DNA of 64,000 nucleotides from Lichina pygmaea (GCA_963422465.1 OY730173.1:1736001-1800000), one strand, 5' to 3'. Positions 18,077-31,411 are shown, numbered from the stretch's first letter. Made by a program: numbers and translations. The notes: generated by a model not told the origin, from the letters alone.

Positions 18077-21000
18077 AGTTCTTGGTGGGTTCCCACGAGT
18101 TCTCCCCATTGTCATACCCTAACCACTTGACCAGGTATTCGATTTTCCGTCCACTTCTCCAGCTGTCTAGGATCCTTTCAACATCATACTCTTCTTTGTT
18201 GTCCTCGAAGTGCCATTCTGTTTTGATTGCTGTGTCGCTGGGTGCTGGCTCAAGCAGTGAGACATGGAATACTCGGTGTATCCGTGCCTTTTTTGGCAGT
18301 CTCAGTCGGTAGTTGACTTCTCCAGTGCGCTTCTCAATCTCAAACAGTCCGATTCGTACATGATCCAGCTTTTTGCTTGGTCGCTTTGAGCGCAGGTTTT
18401 TTGTTGACAAATAGACCTTATCCCCCCTCTCCAGGGTTGGTCCCTTCAACCTTTTGCTGTTTAGGCAGTGGCTTGTTGTTTTTTGTGCAGATTCAATTGC
18501 AGTCTTCATTTCCTCATGCATAGCAGTGAGTTTTTCGACGTTTGTTGAAGTGCCACTTCCAGCCGCCATCGCTTCCCAGCGGGGGTTTCTGCCGTAGTTC
18601 GCAAAGAACGGTGTCATGCCTGTCACGCTGTGTTGCTGATCGTTGTACGCAAACTGAGCCATTGGTAGCAGTTCTACCCAATCGTCCTGTCGGTGGTTGA
18701 CGTAGTGGCGTAGGTACTGTTCCATCGTCTGGTTTGTTCTCTCAGTTTGTCTGTCTGTTTGTGGATGGTAGGCAGTAGACATCCTTGTGTCTATCCCTAG
18801 CTGTCTTGTCCACGTGTTCCAGAATTTTGAGGTGAAGAGTTTGTCTTGATCTGAGATAATCTTCGTGGGTAGCCCTCACTGGCTAACCAATTCTTTGAGC
18901 AGGACATTGGCGAGTTCGCTCGCTGTTCCTGTCTCTCGCCACAGGATCAGGTGAGTGTATTTGGTGAGTTTGTCAACAACCACCAAGATACTGTCATATT
19001 TCACCTTTGTTACTGGGTCCTCTGACCTTGGCAGCTTCACCACAAAATCCATTGTGATGGTATCCCAAGCCACTTTTGGGAGGTCTATTTGTTGACTCTC
19101 TCCATAGGGTTTGTGGCGTGACAGTTTGTTTTTCGCACACTCTTCGCAGTTGCGAATAAATTCTGTCACTTTCCACTTCATTCCGTTGAAGTGGTAACAT
19201 CTCCGGATCTTTTCCAGAGTCTTGTCTTGCCCAGGATGTCTGTGTAGAGGTCCATCATGATGTTGTCGAATCACGTCCTCTTGTGCGCTCTCTGGCACTT
19301 CTTCCTTGTTTGTGGCCGCAACGTTGTGGCCTAGGGTCAGGAGTGCACCTATTTCTTCAGTTTTCACTAACTGAGGTTGAGCATAGACCAGAGTTTGTCC
19401 TTTTGTCATCAGGATTGGGCACTCTTCTGTCATGTCGTCTGTCGTCATATCAGGCCGCCTGCTAAGCGTGTCCGCTCGTGCGTTTTCTGATCCTTTTCGA
19501 TAGAAGATCTGGAAGTCGTATGAAGCTAAAAGCTCTGCCCATCAGACTTGTCGTCTGTTTAGCTTCTTTGTCGTCGTGAAGTAAGCCAAATTCTTGTGGT
19601 CTGAGTACACGTCCACTGTGTACTTTACTCCTTCCAGGTAAGGTCTCCACTCCTGGAATGTGTCGACAATCGCTAACAACTCCTTGTCGTGAACATTGTA
19701 CCTGAGTTCTGGGCCAGAGAACTTTCTTGATCAGTATGCGACAGGGTGTAGGCAGTTTTCGGTGTCTGGTTGACACAAGCAAGATCCAAGTGCTTGGTCT
19801 GAGGCATCTGTCTCCATGATGATCTGCCGTCTGGGATCAAACAATGCCAGTATGGGTGCGGAGGTGAACTTCTCTTTCAGCTCCTGGAACGCTCTCTCTT
19901 GGCTGTTCCCCCATGTGAAGGTTTCTTCCTTCTTTGTTAGTTCAGTCAAGGGTGCTGCTGTCCTTGAGTACTTCTTGATGAATCGTCAGTAGAAGTTCGC
20001 AAATCCCAGGAAGGATTGGACTTCTTTGAGGTTTTTGGGTGTTGGCCAGTCTTGTACTACCGTGATCTTTGTATCGTCCATACGGATTCCTTCTGTCGTC
20101 AGGATCAACCCTAAATATTCCACTTCTTTCACGTGGAAGACGCTCTTATCAAGGCGTAACCTTATTCCTGCTTCTTGGAGTGCATGTAGGATCTTCTTGA
20201 CATGCTGTCTGTGCTCCTCCAGGGTTCCATTGGTGTAAACCAAGACATCGTCGATATAAGCAGTAACAAATATATCCAGGTATTGTCGGAGGATGGCGTT
20301 AATGAGTGATTGGAACATCACCGGTGTATTCGTAAGGCTGAATGGCATAACAGTATACTTGTAATGCCCGTACCTTGTACGAAAGGCTGTCTTCCATTCT
20401 TCGCCATCTTTCATCCTAACCAGGTTGAAAGCGCCTCGGATGTCAAACTTGGTAAACCACTTGGCTCCTTGGATTCAGTCCTGGATTTCCGATATTAACA
20501 GTAGCGGGTAGTGATTCTTAATCGTGATTGTATTAAGCTGCCGGTAGTCGACACACAGTCGTAATTTGCTGTCCTTCTTTGGCACAAACAATATCAGGTA
20601 TCCGGCTGGTGATGTTGAAAGTCTTATGAACCCTTTCGCTAGGTTCTCGTCCAGGTAATCTCTTAAGGCCTCAAGCTCCTTTGCTGATAGAGTGTAAATA
20701 GGGCTGTGTGTGGGTTTCTTTCTGTCTTCCAGCGGAATTTCGTGATCCCACTCTTGGTGTTCTGGTAGCGTCGCGACCACTTCCTCACCAAACATCTCCT
20801 GGTAGTCTTTATACTCACTTGGCAGCTGTGGTGCCTGAGTCTCACCCACGGCGTCATGCGTGGTGCAAAGTTGATGGTTTCAGGGCTTCATCCAAGCCAC
20901 ATAGGCTCGCCCTCGCCGGTGGTGCTTCTTCCACCCTGCATATAAGATCTCTTTGATTCTCACTTTCTCTGGCTCTGCTCAAGTTGCCAGACTCCTCTTC

Positions 21001-23025
21001 AGAAAGACTAGGTGCCTTCTTTTCCAGTCGATCCTTGGGTTTTGACTTTCCAACCACGGAAGACCCAATATAACTTTGTGTGGTATCTGGACTAAGTTGA
21101 ATTCTTCTGATCTGATTGTCGTACTGTCGACACACAGTCGTAGGTTCTTAGTCTCCTTTGTCACTTGTCCTTGGTTGTTGGAGAGTGGTGTCCCGTCCAC
21201 TACTGTTAGTTGGTATGGATTCCTCTTTTCCTGAGTCGGGATCTTGTGCTTCCTGGCAAAACTTTCTGACATGAAGTTGCCAATAGCTCCAGAGTCAATC
21301 ATGGCATTCATCAGATGCCTGTTGACTCTCATCCTGATGTGAAAATGTGGACTGCAGGCTGTCACGTCAAGGCTCTGCTCAACCCCTTCTCTCCGGAGTG
21401 TTGTCTTGCCTGCTCTTCTGACTCCAGATTTGAAGAGCACTGCTAGTTTTTTGAACAACCAAGGCCCTGAGCCTGGTGTTCTGCCACGTGTCTTTCGCAT
21501 TTTTCGGTGAAGCATAGCTCCCATGCGTCTTCTCTGCAGTCATCGTGTTCTTTCCCTTGCTGGCTTAGCTGGTGCTTGATGCTCCAGGCTTTCTTGTGGT
21601 ATTCTGGGCCAGGGAAGTGGTGCCTTCTCCTTTTCTCTAGGAGATGTTCCTTGCAGTGGTGGCCCTCACATCCTTTCCAATAAGGATGTCCGCAGGCTGG
21701 TGTCGTAGCCTGGTGAAGGTCCACTTGCACTGCGATGTCTCGGGGCTGTGAGATGCTGATGGTGTCATCCACCCATCGTGTCACTCTTGCTTCGCTGTCC
21801 TCCGACAAGGTCGCATCCTGTTGTCAGAGTAGTGGTGTCTCGGGAACTGGTGGCATGCCGGTTATATCAATCTTGTAGTCTGTTGTGTTGAATTCGGAGA
21901 TCAGGTCATCCTCTCAATAAACCTTATCGATCTGGTCTTGGGTTGTGTGCAGGTCCTCCAGTGACCTCTGCAGATCATTCTCCAGTTTTTTGATGTGCTG
22001 TCTGAGATTGTCCTCCTGTCTGAGGAGTGTTGCTTCTGACCGGTTCATGGGTAGTGTGCCTCTGGGAGCCCTCGGTGGCTCCTGAATGCCCTTGCCTTTC
22101 CAGGCACCAGTGGCATTCAACTGCTTACCCTTGCCTTCCTTCTTCTTCTTGCTTTGGCAGTTGGCTGCGAGGTGTCCTACCTTCTGGCAATTGTAACACT
22201 TCCATGTTTCTTTCTTCTTTGTTGCCTGTGGTGTTGTTGCATCAATCTCCATGGGTGTCAAGCCGTACTTGTCTTGTGCTGGCGCTGTCTTTTTGCCCTA
22301 TGGCCTTGCATGCTTGCCTCACTTCTCAAGTTCTTGTTCGAACTGTCGGTTGTCGATGTGTACTGCTGTGTCAATCATATCCTTGAGGTCGGTAGGTCAG
22401 TCTCCTCGTGCGATGTCATCCTTGACTTGTTCCTTGAGAGCTTGGTAGAATAGTGCTGTCAAGGCACTGTCTCCCCATTGTGTCCTCACTGACAACTGTT
22501 GGAACTTCGCCGCAAAGTCTGATGCTGACCCTGTCTGCTGTAGTGCTTGGAGCTTTTGTTCCGCATCTTGTTCTTCATCAATGACCCCGAAGGTCTTCTT
22601 CATCTGGGTCTTGAAGGTAGAGAATCTCCCAATGATCTGCTGTGTTGTGGTCTCCATGCTAGAGGGATCTTCCTTGTTGTCGAGGAAGTCTTGTAGGTAG
22701 ACATTGAACCAGGCAAATGTCAGTCCGTCCAGGTAGGAAGCTGCGAACAGCACCTTCTCCTGTTCTGTAGGGAATTGTGCAGTGTTGAATCTGTAGTAAA
22801 GCTCAAGCTGAGAGAAGAATAATTCCAATCCCCCTTGTGATCCATTGTACCTCTTCGGCGTACCTACCTTCAACGGCTTTGGAGGTAAGGTGAGGGTGGT
22901 AGGGACAGGTGGTTCCTGGGCTTGTGCCTGAGGCGCAGCCCAAGCTTGGCCTGCCTGCGAAGAGGTAGGGCTGCGTGGATCTGCCATCGTATTGAGCTGG
23001 TGTCCTATGTGTTAGAGGCTGAAAC

Positions 23026-23416
23026 TGTTAAAGGCCAGTCCACGTTCACACAGAATGTGGGTGGTCCTGTCTTCGACCGAGAAGGGCAGGGACTCAATAG
23101 ATGAATAGCAAGTGGGGTAACTCTCTTGCTATTGTCGCTCGTAATGTGCGTTCAGCCTGGAGAGCTATTCTCTCCGGCTATCTGGGTTCTTATATACAGG
23201 AGCCTGAGGGGGGGGGGTCCTCCCGAGGGGTATCAGCTTTCCACGTGGACAAGCTGGACAAGCTGGTTACACGTCGTCCACCTTGTCCACCGTGGACGAG
23301 CTGGACAAGCTGGTTACACATCGTCCACCTTGTCCACCAGGTCAGGTGAACGTTGTTCCGTGTACCTCTGTACACTCACTTCGGTCGGCTCAGCCATTCC
23401 GGCCTGGGCCTTAACA
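23026..23416 (-). repeat. Gypsy-A copy 2, 5' LTR (subtype 2)
   Basis: 391 bp, same subtype as 17,103-17,493. The pair differs at about 13 positions, mostly C/T and G/A. Confidence 0.92.
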
Positions 23417-24127
23417 CCTTGGGATCATGAGATCAAGTTGCAACCAGAGACAGAGCCAGGATTTGGACTAATTTACTAGTTATCAGAGAAAAAGCTCCAA
23501 GTACTTCGCGAGTACCTGGAGGAAAACCTGAAAAAGAGTTTCATTTGAGAATCTCAATCACCAGCAGAATACCCGATACTATTTGCACTAAAGAAAGACA
23601 GAAGTCTTCAACTTTGTGTGGATTACAGGAAACTCAATGACATTACCATCAAGAACTGATATCTGTTGCCAAATGTGAACAAATTGCGAGACAGGATCAG
23701 CCAAGCTACAATCTTTACCAAGCTGGACTTGAAAGGAGCATACAACCTGATACACATGAAAGAAGGAGAAGAATGGAAGACAGCCTTCAGAACCTGATAC
23801 AGACACTACAAGTATCTGGTTATGCTATTCAGACTCACGAACACACCAGCAACATGTCAAGCATTGATCAACAACATCATCAGAGCACACCTGGACCAAA
23901 CAGCTATCACCTACCTGGACAACATTCTTGTCTACTCAAACACGCAACAGGAACATACCAAACATGTGAAGGATGTTCTACAATGCCTACAACAGGCAGG
24001 GCTCAAGCTCAACCCAAAGAAATGTGAGTTCAACAAACTGGAAGTTGAATTCCTTGGATATGTTATAGAGATCAAAGAGATCAAGATTGACCCTGAGAAA
24101 ATCAAAGTGATTCAGCAATGGCCAACA
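23417..24127 (+). pseudogene. Gypsy-B copy 1: reverse transcriptase region
   Basis: Between Gypsy-A copies 2 and 3 the Gypsy-B RT resumes: the PWDHEI start, LCVDYRKLN-like block, the TYLDNILVYSN box near 23,905-23,945, and the LNPKKCEF block near 24,010. The reading is cut at 24,127 by Gypsy-A copy 3 and continues at 30,552. Broken. Confidence 0.82.
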
Positions 24128-24530
24128 TGTTAAAGGCCAGTCCACGTTCACACAGAATGTGGGTGGTCCTGTCTTCGACCGAGGAGGGCAGGGACTCAAT
24201 AGATGAATAGCAAGTGGGGTAACTCTCTTGCTATTGTCGCTCGTAATGTGCGTTCAGCCTGGAGAGCTAATCTCTCCGGGCTCTTTGGGGGTCTTTATAC
24301 AGATGCCCCAGGGGGGGGGTCTCCTTGAGGGGTATCATCCTTTTGCGTGGACAAGCTCCTCGCTTAGCTCCTGCTCATCCACCGGACAAGCTCCTCACTT
24401 AGCTCCTGCTCGTCCACCGGACAAGCTCCTCGCTTAGCTCTTGCTCGTCCACCAGATCAGTCGGATGTTGTTCCGCATGACTAACACCTCTCCCTCACTT
24501 ACCTGGGCTGTTCCGGCCTAGGCCTTAACA
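24128..24530 (-). repeat. Gypsy-A copy 3, 3' LTR
   Basis: 403 bp, subtype 1, with about three 35-bp hairpin units. A polypurine tract follows at 24,531-24,550 on the minus strand. Confidence 0.92.
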
Positions 24531-24591
24531 CTATCCCCTCCCTCCAAGGGTTCTGTCCCCAGATCCTTTTTGTTCCTGCTCCTCTTTTGCC

Positions 24592-25164
24592 ATGAACCAA
24601 AGCCAGACAACTCGAACTTGTCACCGTGGTTTTCTCTCTTGTCGTGTTGGCAAAATGGGCAAGGAGTCAAAGATCGCATGCGGTGCTTGTTGTCGCGACC
24701 ACGCCAAGTGTGTCGTGAGTTCCGCATCGTCTTTTTGTCGTCGGTGCATCGAGAAGGGTCGTCACTGTGACCTTCATCTCTCGGAATCGGAATAGAAGAA
24801 GATGGAGCTTGAGCGCGAGCAGCTCGAGGCTCAGCTGCGGGAGACTGATGACCAACTGTCAAAGCTGCTTCCCTGGCAGATCTGCCTCCGCCGGCAGCTG
24901 GGTCGTCTCTCACAGAAGGAGGCTGATGCCATCCGTCATGAGCTGTCATCCATCAAGGATCAAGAGTCCCTCGATGCTCAGGAACAAGAGGCCCTCCACG
25001 TTATCCGTGAACGGGAGGCCCGTCAAGCTGCTGCTCCACCGTCCTTTGAGGACATCTTCTCTTCGGAGGCTTTGGCTTCTCTCAAGCCGTTGTCTCCGTC
25101 GGACCTGGTCACTGCGGATTTGCTCAGTGGTAATCCACCAGTTTCTGGTTCATCGCAGAGCTGA
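24592..25164 (+). pseudogene. Antisense ORF region of Gypsy-A copy 3 (Zn2Cys6-like, broken)
   Basis: Counterpart of 6,995-7,567, same length and orientation. The six-cysteine spacing C-x2-C-x6-C-x8-C-x2-C-x6-C is still present. The frame is broken in this copy, in line with the general decay of the element. Confidence 0.7.
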
Positions 25165-28100
25165 AGTTCTCGGTTGGTTCTCACGAATTCTCCTCTTTGT
25201 CAAATCCTAACCACTTCACCAGGTACTCAGTTTTCTGTCTGTTTCTCCGGCTGTCTAGGATCCTTTCGACATCGTACTCTTCTTCGTCGTCCTCGAAGTG
25301 CCATTCTGTTTTGATTGCTGCATCGCTGGGTGCTGGCTCGAGCAGCGAGACATAGAATACTCGGTGTATCCGTGCCTTTTTTGGCAGTCTCAGTCGGTAG
25401 TTGACTTCTCCAGTGCGCTTCTCAATCTCAAACAGTCTGATTCATACATGATCCAGCTTTTTGCTCGGTCGCTTCGAGCGCAGGTTTTTTGTTGACAAAT
25501 AGACCTTATCCCCCCTCTCCAGGGTTGGTCCCTTCAACCTTTTGCTGTTTAGGCGGTGGCTTGTTGTCTTTTGTGCGGATTCAATTGCAGTCTTCATTTC
25601 CTCATGCATAGCAGTGAGTTTTTCGACGTTCGTTGAAGTGCCACTTCCAGCCGCCATCACTTCCCAGCGGGGGTTTCTGCTGTAGTTCGCAAAGAACGGC
25701 GTCATGCCCGTCACACTGTGTTGCTGATCGTTGTACGCAAACTGAGCCATTGGTAGCAGTTCTACCCAATTGTCCTGTCGGTGGTTGACGTAGTGGCGTA
25801 GGTACTGTTCCATCGTCTGGTTTGTTCTCTCAGTTTGTCTGTCTGTTTGTGGATGGTAGGCAGTAGACATCCTTGTGTCTATCCCTAGCTGTCTTGTCCA
25901 CGTGTTCCAGAATTTCAAGGTGAAGAGTTTGTCTTGATCTGAGATAATCTTCGTGGGTAGCCCTTGCTGGCTAACCAATTCTTTGAGCAGGACATTGGCG
26001 AGTTCGCTCGCTGTTCCTGTCTCTCGCCACAGGATCAGGTGAGCGTATTTGGTGAGTTTGTCAACAACCACCAAGATACTATCATATTTCACCTTTGTTA
26101 CTGGGTCCTCTGACCTCGGCAGCTTCACCACAAAATCCATTGTGATGGTATCCCAAGCCACTTCTGGGAGGTCCATTTGTTGACTCTCTCCATAGGGTTT
26201 GTGGTGTGACAGTTTGTTTTTCGCACACTCTTCACAGTTGCGAATAAATTCTGTCACTTTCCGCTTCATTCCGTTGAAGTGGTAACATCTCCAGATCTTT
26301 TCCAGGGTCTTGTCTTGCCCAGGATGTCCGTGTAGAGGTCCATCGTGATGTTGTCAAATCACGTCCTCTTGTGCGCTCTCTGGCACTTCTTCCTTGTTTG
26401 TGGCCGCAACGTTGTGGCCTAGGGTCAGGAGTGCACCCATTTCTTCAGTTTTCGCTAACTGAGGTTGAGCATAGACCAGAGTTTGTCCTTTTGTCACAAG
26501 GATTGGGCGCTCTTCTGTCGTGTCGTCTGTCATCATATCAGGCCGTCTGCTAAGCACGTCCGCTCGTGCGTTTTCTGATCCTTTTCGATAGAAGATCTGG
26601 AAGTCGTATGAAGCTAAAAGCTCCACCCATCAGACTTGTCGTCTGTTTAGCTTCTTCGTTGTCGTGAAGTAAGCTAAATTCTTGTGGTCTGAGTACATGT
26701 CCACTGTGTACTTTGCTCCTTCCAGGTAAGGTCTCCACTCCTGGAATGCGTTGACAATCGCTAACAACTCCTTGTTGTGAACATCGTACCTGAGTTCTGG
26801 GCCAGAGAACTTTCTTGATCAGTATGCGACAGGGTGTAGGCAGTTTTCGGCGTCTGGTTGACACAAGCAAGATCCAAGTGCTTGGTCTGAGGCATCTGTC
26901 TCCATGATGATCTGCTGTCCGGGATCAAATGATGCCAGTATGGGTGCGGAGGTGAACTTCTCTTTCAGCTCCTGGAACACTCTTTCTTGGCTGTTCCCCT
27001 ATGTGAAGGTTTCTTCCTTCTTTGTTAGTTCAGTCAAGGGTGCTGCTGTCCTTGAGTACTCCTTGATGAATCGTCGGTAGAAGTTCGCAAATCCCAGGAA
27101 GAATTGGACTTCTTTGAGGTTTTTGGGTGTTGGCCAGTCTTGTACTGCCGTGATCTTTGTATCATCCATACAGATTCCTTCTGTTGTCAGGATCAATCCC
27201 AAATATTCCACTTCTTTCACGTGGAAGACACTCTTATCAAGGCGTAACCTTATTCCTGCTTCTTGGAGCGCATGTAGGATCTTCTTGATATGCTGTCTGT
27301 GCTCCTCCAGGGTTCCATTGGTGTAAACCAAGACATCGTCGATATAAGCGGTAACAAATATATCCAGGTATTGTCGGAGGATGGTGTTAATAAGCGATTG
27401 GAACATCGCCGGTGCATTCGTAAGGCCGAATGGCATAACAGTATACTCGTAATGCCCGTACCTCGTACGAAAGGCTGTCTTCCATTCTTCGCCATCTTTC
27501 ATCCTAACCAGGTTGAAAGCGCCTCGGATGTCGAACTTGGTAAACCACTTGGCTCCTTGGATTCAGTCCTGGATTTCCGATATTAACAGTAGTGGGTAGC
27601 GATTCTTAATCGTGATTGCATTAAGCTGCTGGTAGTCAACACACAGTCGTAATTTGCTGTCCTTCTTTGGCACAAACAATATCGGGTATCCGGCCGGTGA
27701 TGTTGAAGGTCTTATGAACCCTTTCGCTAGGTTCTCGTCCAGGTAATCTCTTAAGGCCTCAAGCTCCTTTGCTGATAGAGCGTAAATAGGGCCATGTGTG
27801 GGTTTCTTTCTGTCTTCCAGCAGAATTTCGTGATCCCACTCTTGGTGTTCTGGTAGCGTCACGACCGCTTCCTCACCAAACATCTCCTGGTAGTCTTTAT
27901 ACTCACTTGGCAGCTGCGGTGCCTGAGTCTCGCCCACGGCGTCATGCGTGGTGCAAAGTTGATGGTTTCGGGGCTTCATCCAAGCCACATAGGCTCGCCC
28001 TCGCCGGTGGTGCTTCTTCCACCCTGCATATAAGATCTTTTTGATTCTCACTTTCTCTGGCTCTGCTCAAGTTGCCAGACTCCTCTTCAGAAAGACTAGG

Positions 28101-30113
28101 TGCCTTCTTTTCCAGTCGATCCTTGGGTTTTGACTTTCCAACCACGGAAGACCCAATATAACTTCATGTGGTATCTGGACCAAGTTGAATTCTTCTGATC
28201 CGATTGTCGTACTGTCAACACACAGTCGTAGGTTCTTGGTCTCCTTCGTCACTTGTCCTTGGTTGTTGGAGAGTGGTGTCCTGTCCACTACTGTTAGTTG
28301 GTATGGATTCCTCTTTTCCTGAGTCGGGATCTTGTGCTTCCTGGCAAAACTTTCTGACATGAAGTTGCCAGTAGCTCCAGAGTCGATCATGGCGTTTGTC
28401 AGATGCCTGTTGACTCTCATCCTGATGCGAAAATGCGGACTGCAGGCTGTCGTGTCGAGGCTCTGCTCGACCCCTTCTCTCCAGAGTGTTGTCTTGCCTG
28501 CTCTTCCGACTCCGGATTTGAAGAGCACTGCTAGTTTTTTGAACAACCAAGGCCCTGAGCCTGGTGTTCTGCTGCGTGTCTTTCGCATTTTTCGGTGAAG
28601 CATAGCTCCCATGCGTCTTCTCCGCAATCATCGTGTTCTTTCCCTTGCTGGCTTAGCTGGTGCTTGATGCTCCAGGCTTTCTTGTGGTATTCTGGGCCAG
28701 GGAAGTAGTGCCTTCTCCTTTTCTCTAGGAGATGTTCCTTGCAGTGGTGGTCCTCACATCCTTTCCAATAAGGATGTCCGCAGGCTGGTGTCGTAGCCTG
28801 GTGAAGGTCCACTTGCACTGCGATGTCTCGGGGCTGTGAGATGCTGATGGTGTCATCCACCCATCATGTCACTCTCGCTTCGCTGTCCTCCGACAAGGTC
28901 ACATCCTGTTGTCAGAGTAGTGGTGTCTCAGGAACTGGTGGCATGCCGGTTATATCAATCTCGTAGTCTGTTGTGTCGAATTCGGAGATCAGGTCATCCT
29001 CCCAATGAACCTTATCGATCTGGTCTTGGATTGCGTGCAGGTCCTCCAGTGACCTCTGCAGATTGTTCTCCAGTCTTTCGATGTGCTGTCTGAGATTGTC
29101 CTCCTGTCTGAGGAGTGTTGCTTCTGACCGGTTCATGGGTAGTGTGCCTCTGGGAGCCCTCGGTGGCTCCTGAATGCCCTTGCCTTTCCAGGCACCGGTG
29201 GCATTCAACTGCTTACCCTTGCCTTCCTTCTTCTTCTTGCTTTGGCAGTTGGCTGCGAGGTGTCCTACCTTCTGGCAATTGTAACACTTCTGTGTTTCTT
29301 TCTTCTTTGTTACCTGTGGTGTTGTTGCATCAATCTCCATGGGTGTCAAGCCGTACTTGTCTTGTGCTGGCGCTGTCTTTTTGCCCCATGGTCTTGCATG
29401 CTTGCCTCGCTTCTCGAGTTCTTGTTCGAATTGTCGGTCGTCGATGTGTACCGCTGTGTCAATCATATCCTCAAGGTCGGTGGGTCAGTCTCCTCGTGCG
29501 ATGTCATCCTTGACTTGTTCCTTGAGAGCTTGGTAGAATAGTGCTGTCAAGGCACTGTCTCCCCATTGCGTCCTCACTGACAACTGTTGGAACTTTGCCG
29601 CAAAGTCTGATGCTGACCCTGTCTGCCGTAGTGCTTGGAGCTTTTGTTCCGCATCTTGTTCTTCATCAATGACCCCAAAGGTCTTCTTCATCTGGGTCTT
29701 GAAGGTAGAGAATCTCCCAATGATCTGCCGTGTCATGGTCTCTATGCTAGAGGGATCTTCCTTGTTGTCAAGGAAGTCTTGTAGGTAGACATTAAACCAG
29801 GCAAATGTCAGTCCGTCCAGGTAGGAAGCTGCGAACAGCACCTTCTCCTGTTCTGTAGGGAATTGTGCAGTGTTGAATCCGTAGTAAAGCTCAAGCTGAG
29901 AGAAGAATAATTCCAATCCCCCTTGTGATCCATCGTACCTCTTCGGCGTACCTACCTTCAACGGCTTTGGAGGTAAGGTGAGGGTGGTAGGGACAGGTGG
30001 TTCCTGGGCTTGCGCCTGAGGCGCAGCCCAAACTTGGCCTGCCTGTGAAGGGGTAGGGCTGTGTGGATCTGCCATCGTATTGAGCTGGTGTCCTATGTGT
30101 TAGAGGCTGAAAC

Positions 30114-30551
30114 TGTTAAAGGCCAGTCCACGTTCACACAGAATGTGGGTGGTCCTGTCTTCGACCGAGGAGGGCAGGGACTCAATAGATGAATAGCAAG
30201 TGGGGTAACTCTCTTGCTATTGTCACTCGTAATGTGCGTTCAGCCTGGAGAGCTAATCCCTCCGGGCTCTTTGGGGGTCTTTATACAGATGCCCCAGGGG
30301 GGGGGTCTCCTTGAGGGGTATCATCCTTTTGCGTGGACGAGCTCCTCGCTTAGCTCCTGCTTGTCCACCGGACGAGCTCCTCGCTTAGCTCCTGCTCGTC
30401 CACCAGACGAGCTCCTCGCTTAGCTCTTGCTCGTCCACCGGACAAGCTCCTCGCTTAGCTCTTGCTCGTCCACCGGATCGGTTGGATGTTGTTCTGCATG
30501 ACTAACACCTCTCCCTCACTTACCTGGGCTGTTCCGGCCTAGGCCTTAACA
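30114..30551 (-). repeat. Gypsy-A copy 3, 5' LTR
   Basis: 438 bp, subtype 1, one 35-bp unit longer than its partner. Confidence 0.92.
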
Positions 30552-31411
30552 CAACACCGATGTCAGTTAAGGAAGTACAAGTCTTCCTAGGATTTGCCAG
30601 CTTCAACTGACAGTTCATAAAGAACTACTCACAGATGGCAACACCACTGACAGAACTCACAAAGAAGAACGTGGAGTACTAGTGGACAGAGAGACAACAA
30701 AAAGTATTCCAACAGCTCAAGAACACTTGCACCAAGAAACCAGTTCTTCTCAACTTCAAGACAGGCCAACCAACACGAATCAAGACGGACGCTTCAGATC
30801 AGGCAGTGGGAGCATGTCTATGCCAACAGGCAGATGGCAAGTGGCACCCAGTTGCCTACTACTCACAAAAAATAACACAAGCGGAACAAAACTATAATAT
30901 CCACAACAAAGAGCTACTGGCAGTTGTCAACGCACTCAAACACTGGAGAGTGTACACAGAAAGCAGTTCTGAACTCACTGTTCTCACAGACCACAAGAAT
31001 CTGACAATGTTCACGATAACCAAGAAGCTGAACAGACAGCAAGTCAGATGGGCTGAACTCCTAGGGCAACACAGGTTCAAGATCTTGTACACCCCTGGAC
31101 AAGATAATGGGAGAGCAGACACACTAAGCTGACAAAAAGACCACATGGAAGATGATGAACACCAAGGAACAATCTTACAGCAGGACCAGCAAGGAAACCT
31201 GGTACCTCAACCACAGATCAACAAGCTCACAGCAGAAGACACTGAAGAACTAATAAGGAACTACTACGATAATCCAGCACATAGTCACCCAGGAATCTCC
31301 AAGACCACAGACCTTATCCAACAGGCAGGGAACAATGTTATTAACCTCTAACAACATGTCACAAACTACATCAGCAAGTGTCTACTATGCCAGAAAAACA
31401 AACATGGAAGA
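30552..31411 (+). pseudogene. Gypsy-B copy 1: end of RT, RNase H and start of integrase
   Basis: Plus-strand reading with the 'VFLGFASFN' end of RT, RNase H blocks (KTDASDQAVGACL; HNKELLAVVNALKHWR), and the integrase zinc region (HSHPGISKTTDLI...CLLCQKNKHG). Matches Gypsy-B copy 2 at 39,000-39,866. It ends abruptly at 31,411 at the tail of LINE L-c. Confidence 0.85.

Larger units (their letters stand above)
17103..23416 (-). mobile_element. Gypsy-A copy 2: broken, minus strand, with a divergent 3' module
   Basis: 6,314 bp with 391-bp LTRs (about 13 differences, nearly all transitions, roughly 3%), flanked by the duplication CCTTG (17,098-17,102 and 23,417-23,421). Gag lies at about 21,900-22,987 and pol at about 18,036-21,830, both broken many times (roughly eight or more breaks). 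From about 18,170 upward it is nearly identical to copies 1 and 3. From 17,103 to about 18,170 it belongs to another subtype: the LTR tandem repeat is different and the antisense ORF is strongly diverged. Confidence 0.92.
24128..30551 (-). mobile_element. Gypsy-A copy 3: broken, minus strand
   Basis: 6,424 bp with LTRs of 403 and 438 bp (length difference of one 35-bp unit, plus about ten substitutions), flanked by the duplication CAACA (24,123-24,127 and 30,552-30,556). Gag is at 28,912-30,075 and pol at about 25,164-28,900, broken with roughly eight or more breaks. The antisense ORF region is at 24,592-25,164. It matches copy 1 along its full length, including the 3' module, unlike copy 2. 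Confidence 0.92.
13887..31411 (+). mobile_element. Gypsy-B copy 1: broken Ty3/Gypsy chromovirus with three nested Gypsy-A insertions
   Basis: A plus-strand element with its 5' LTR at 13,887-14,494, gag from 14,513, then protease, RT, RNase H and the start of integrase. It is colinear with Gypsy-B copy 2 (35,503-42,042). It is interrupted by a solo Gypsy-A LTR (16,318-16,720), Gypsy-A copy 2 (17,103-23,416) and Gypsy-A copy 3 (24,128-30,551). The element stops at 31,411, where LINE L-c begins; the rest of integrase and the 3' LTR are absent. Its own sequence adds up to about 4.3 kb. Heavily decayed, with more than ten breaks. Confidence 0.9.
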
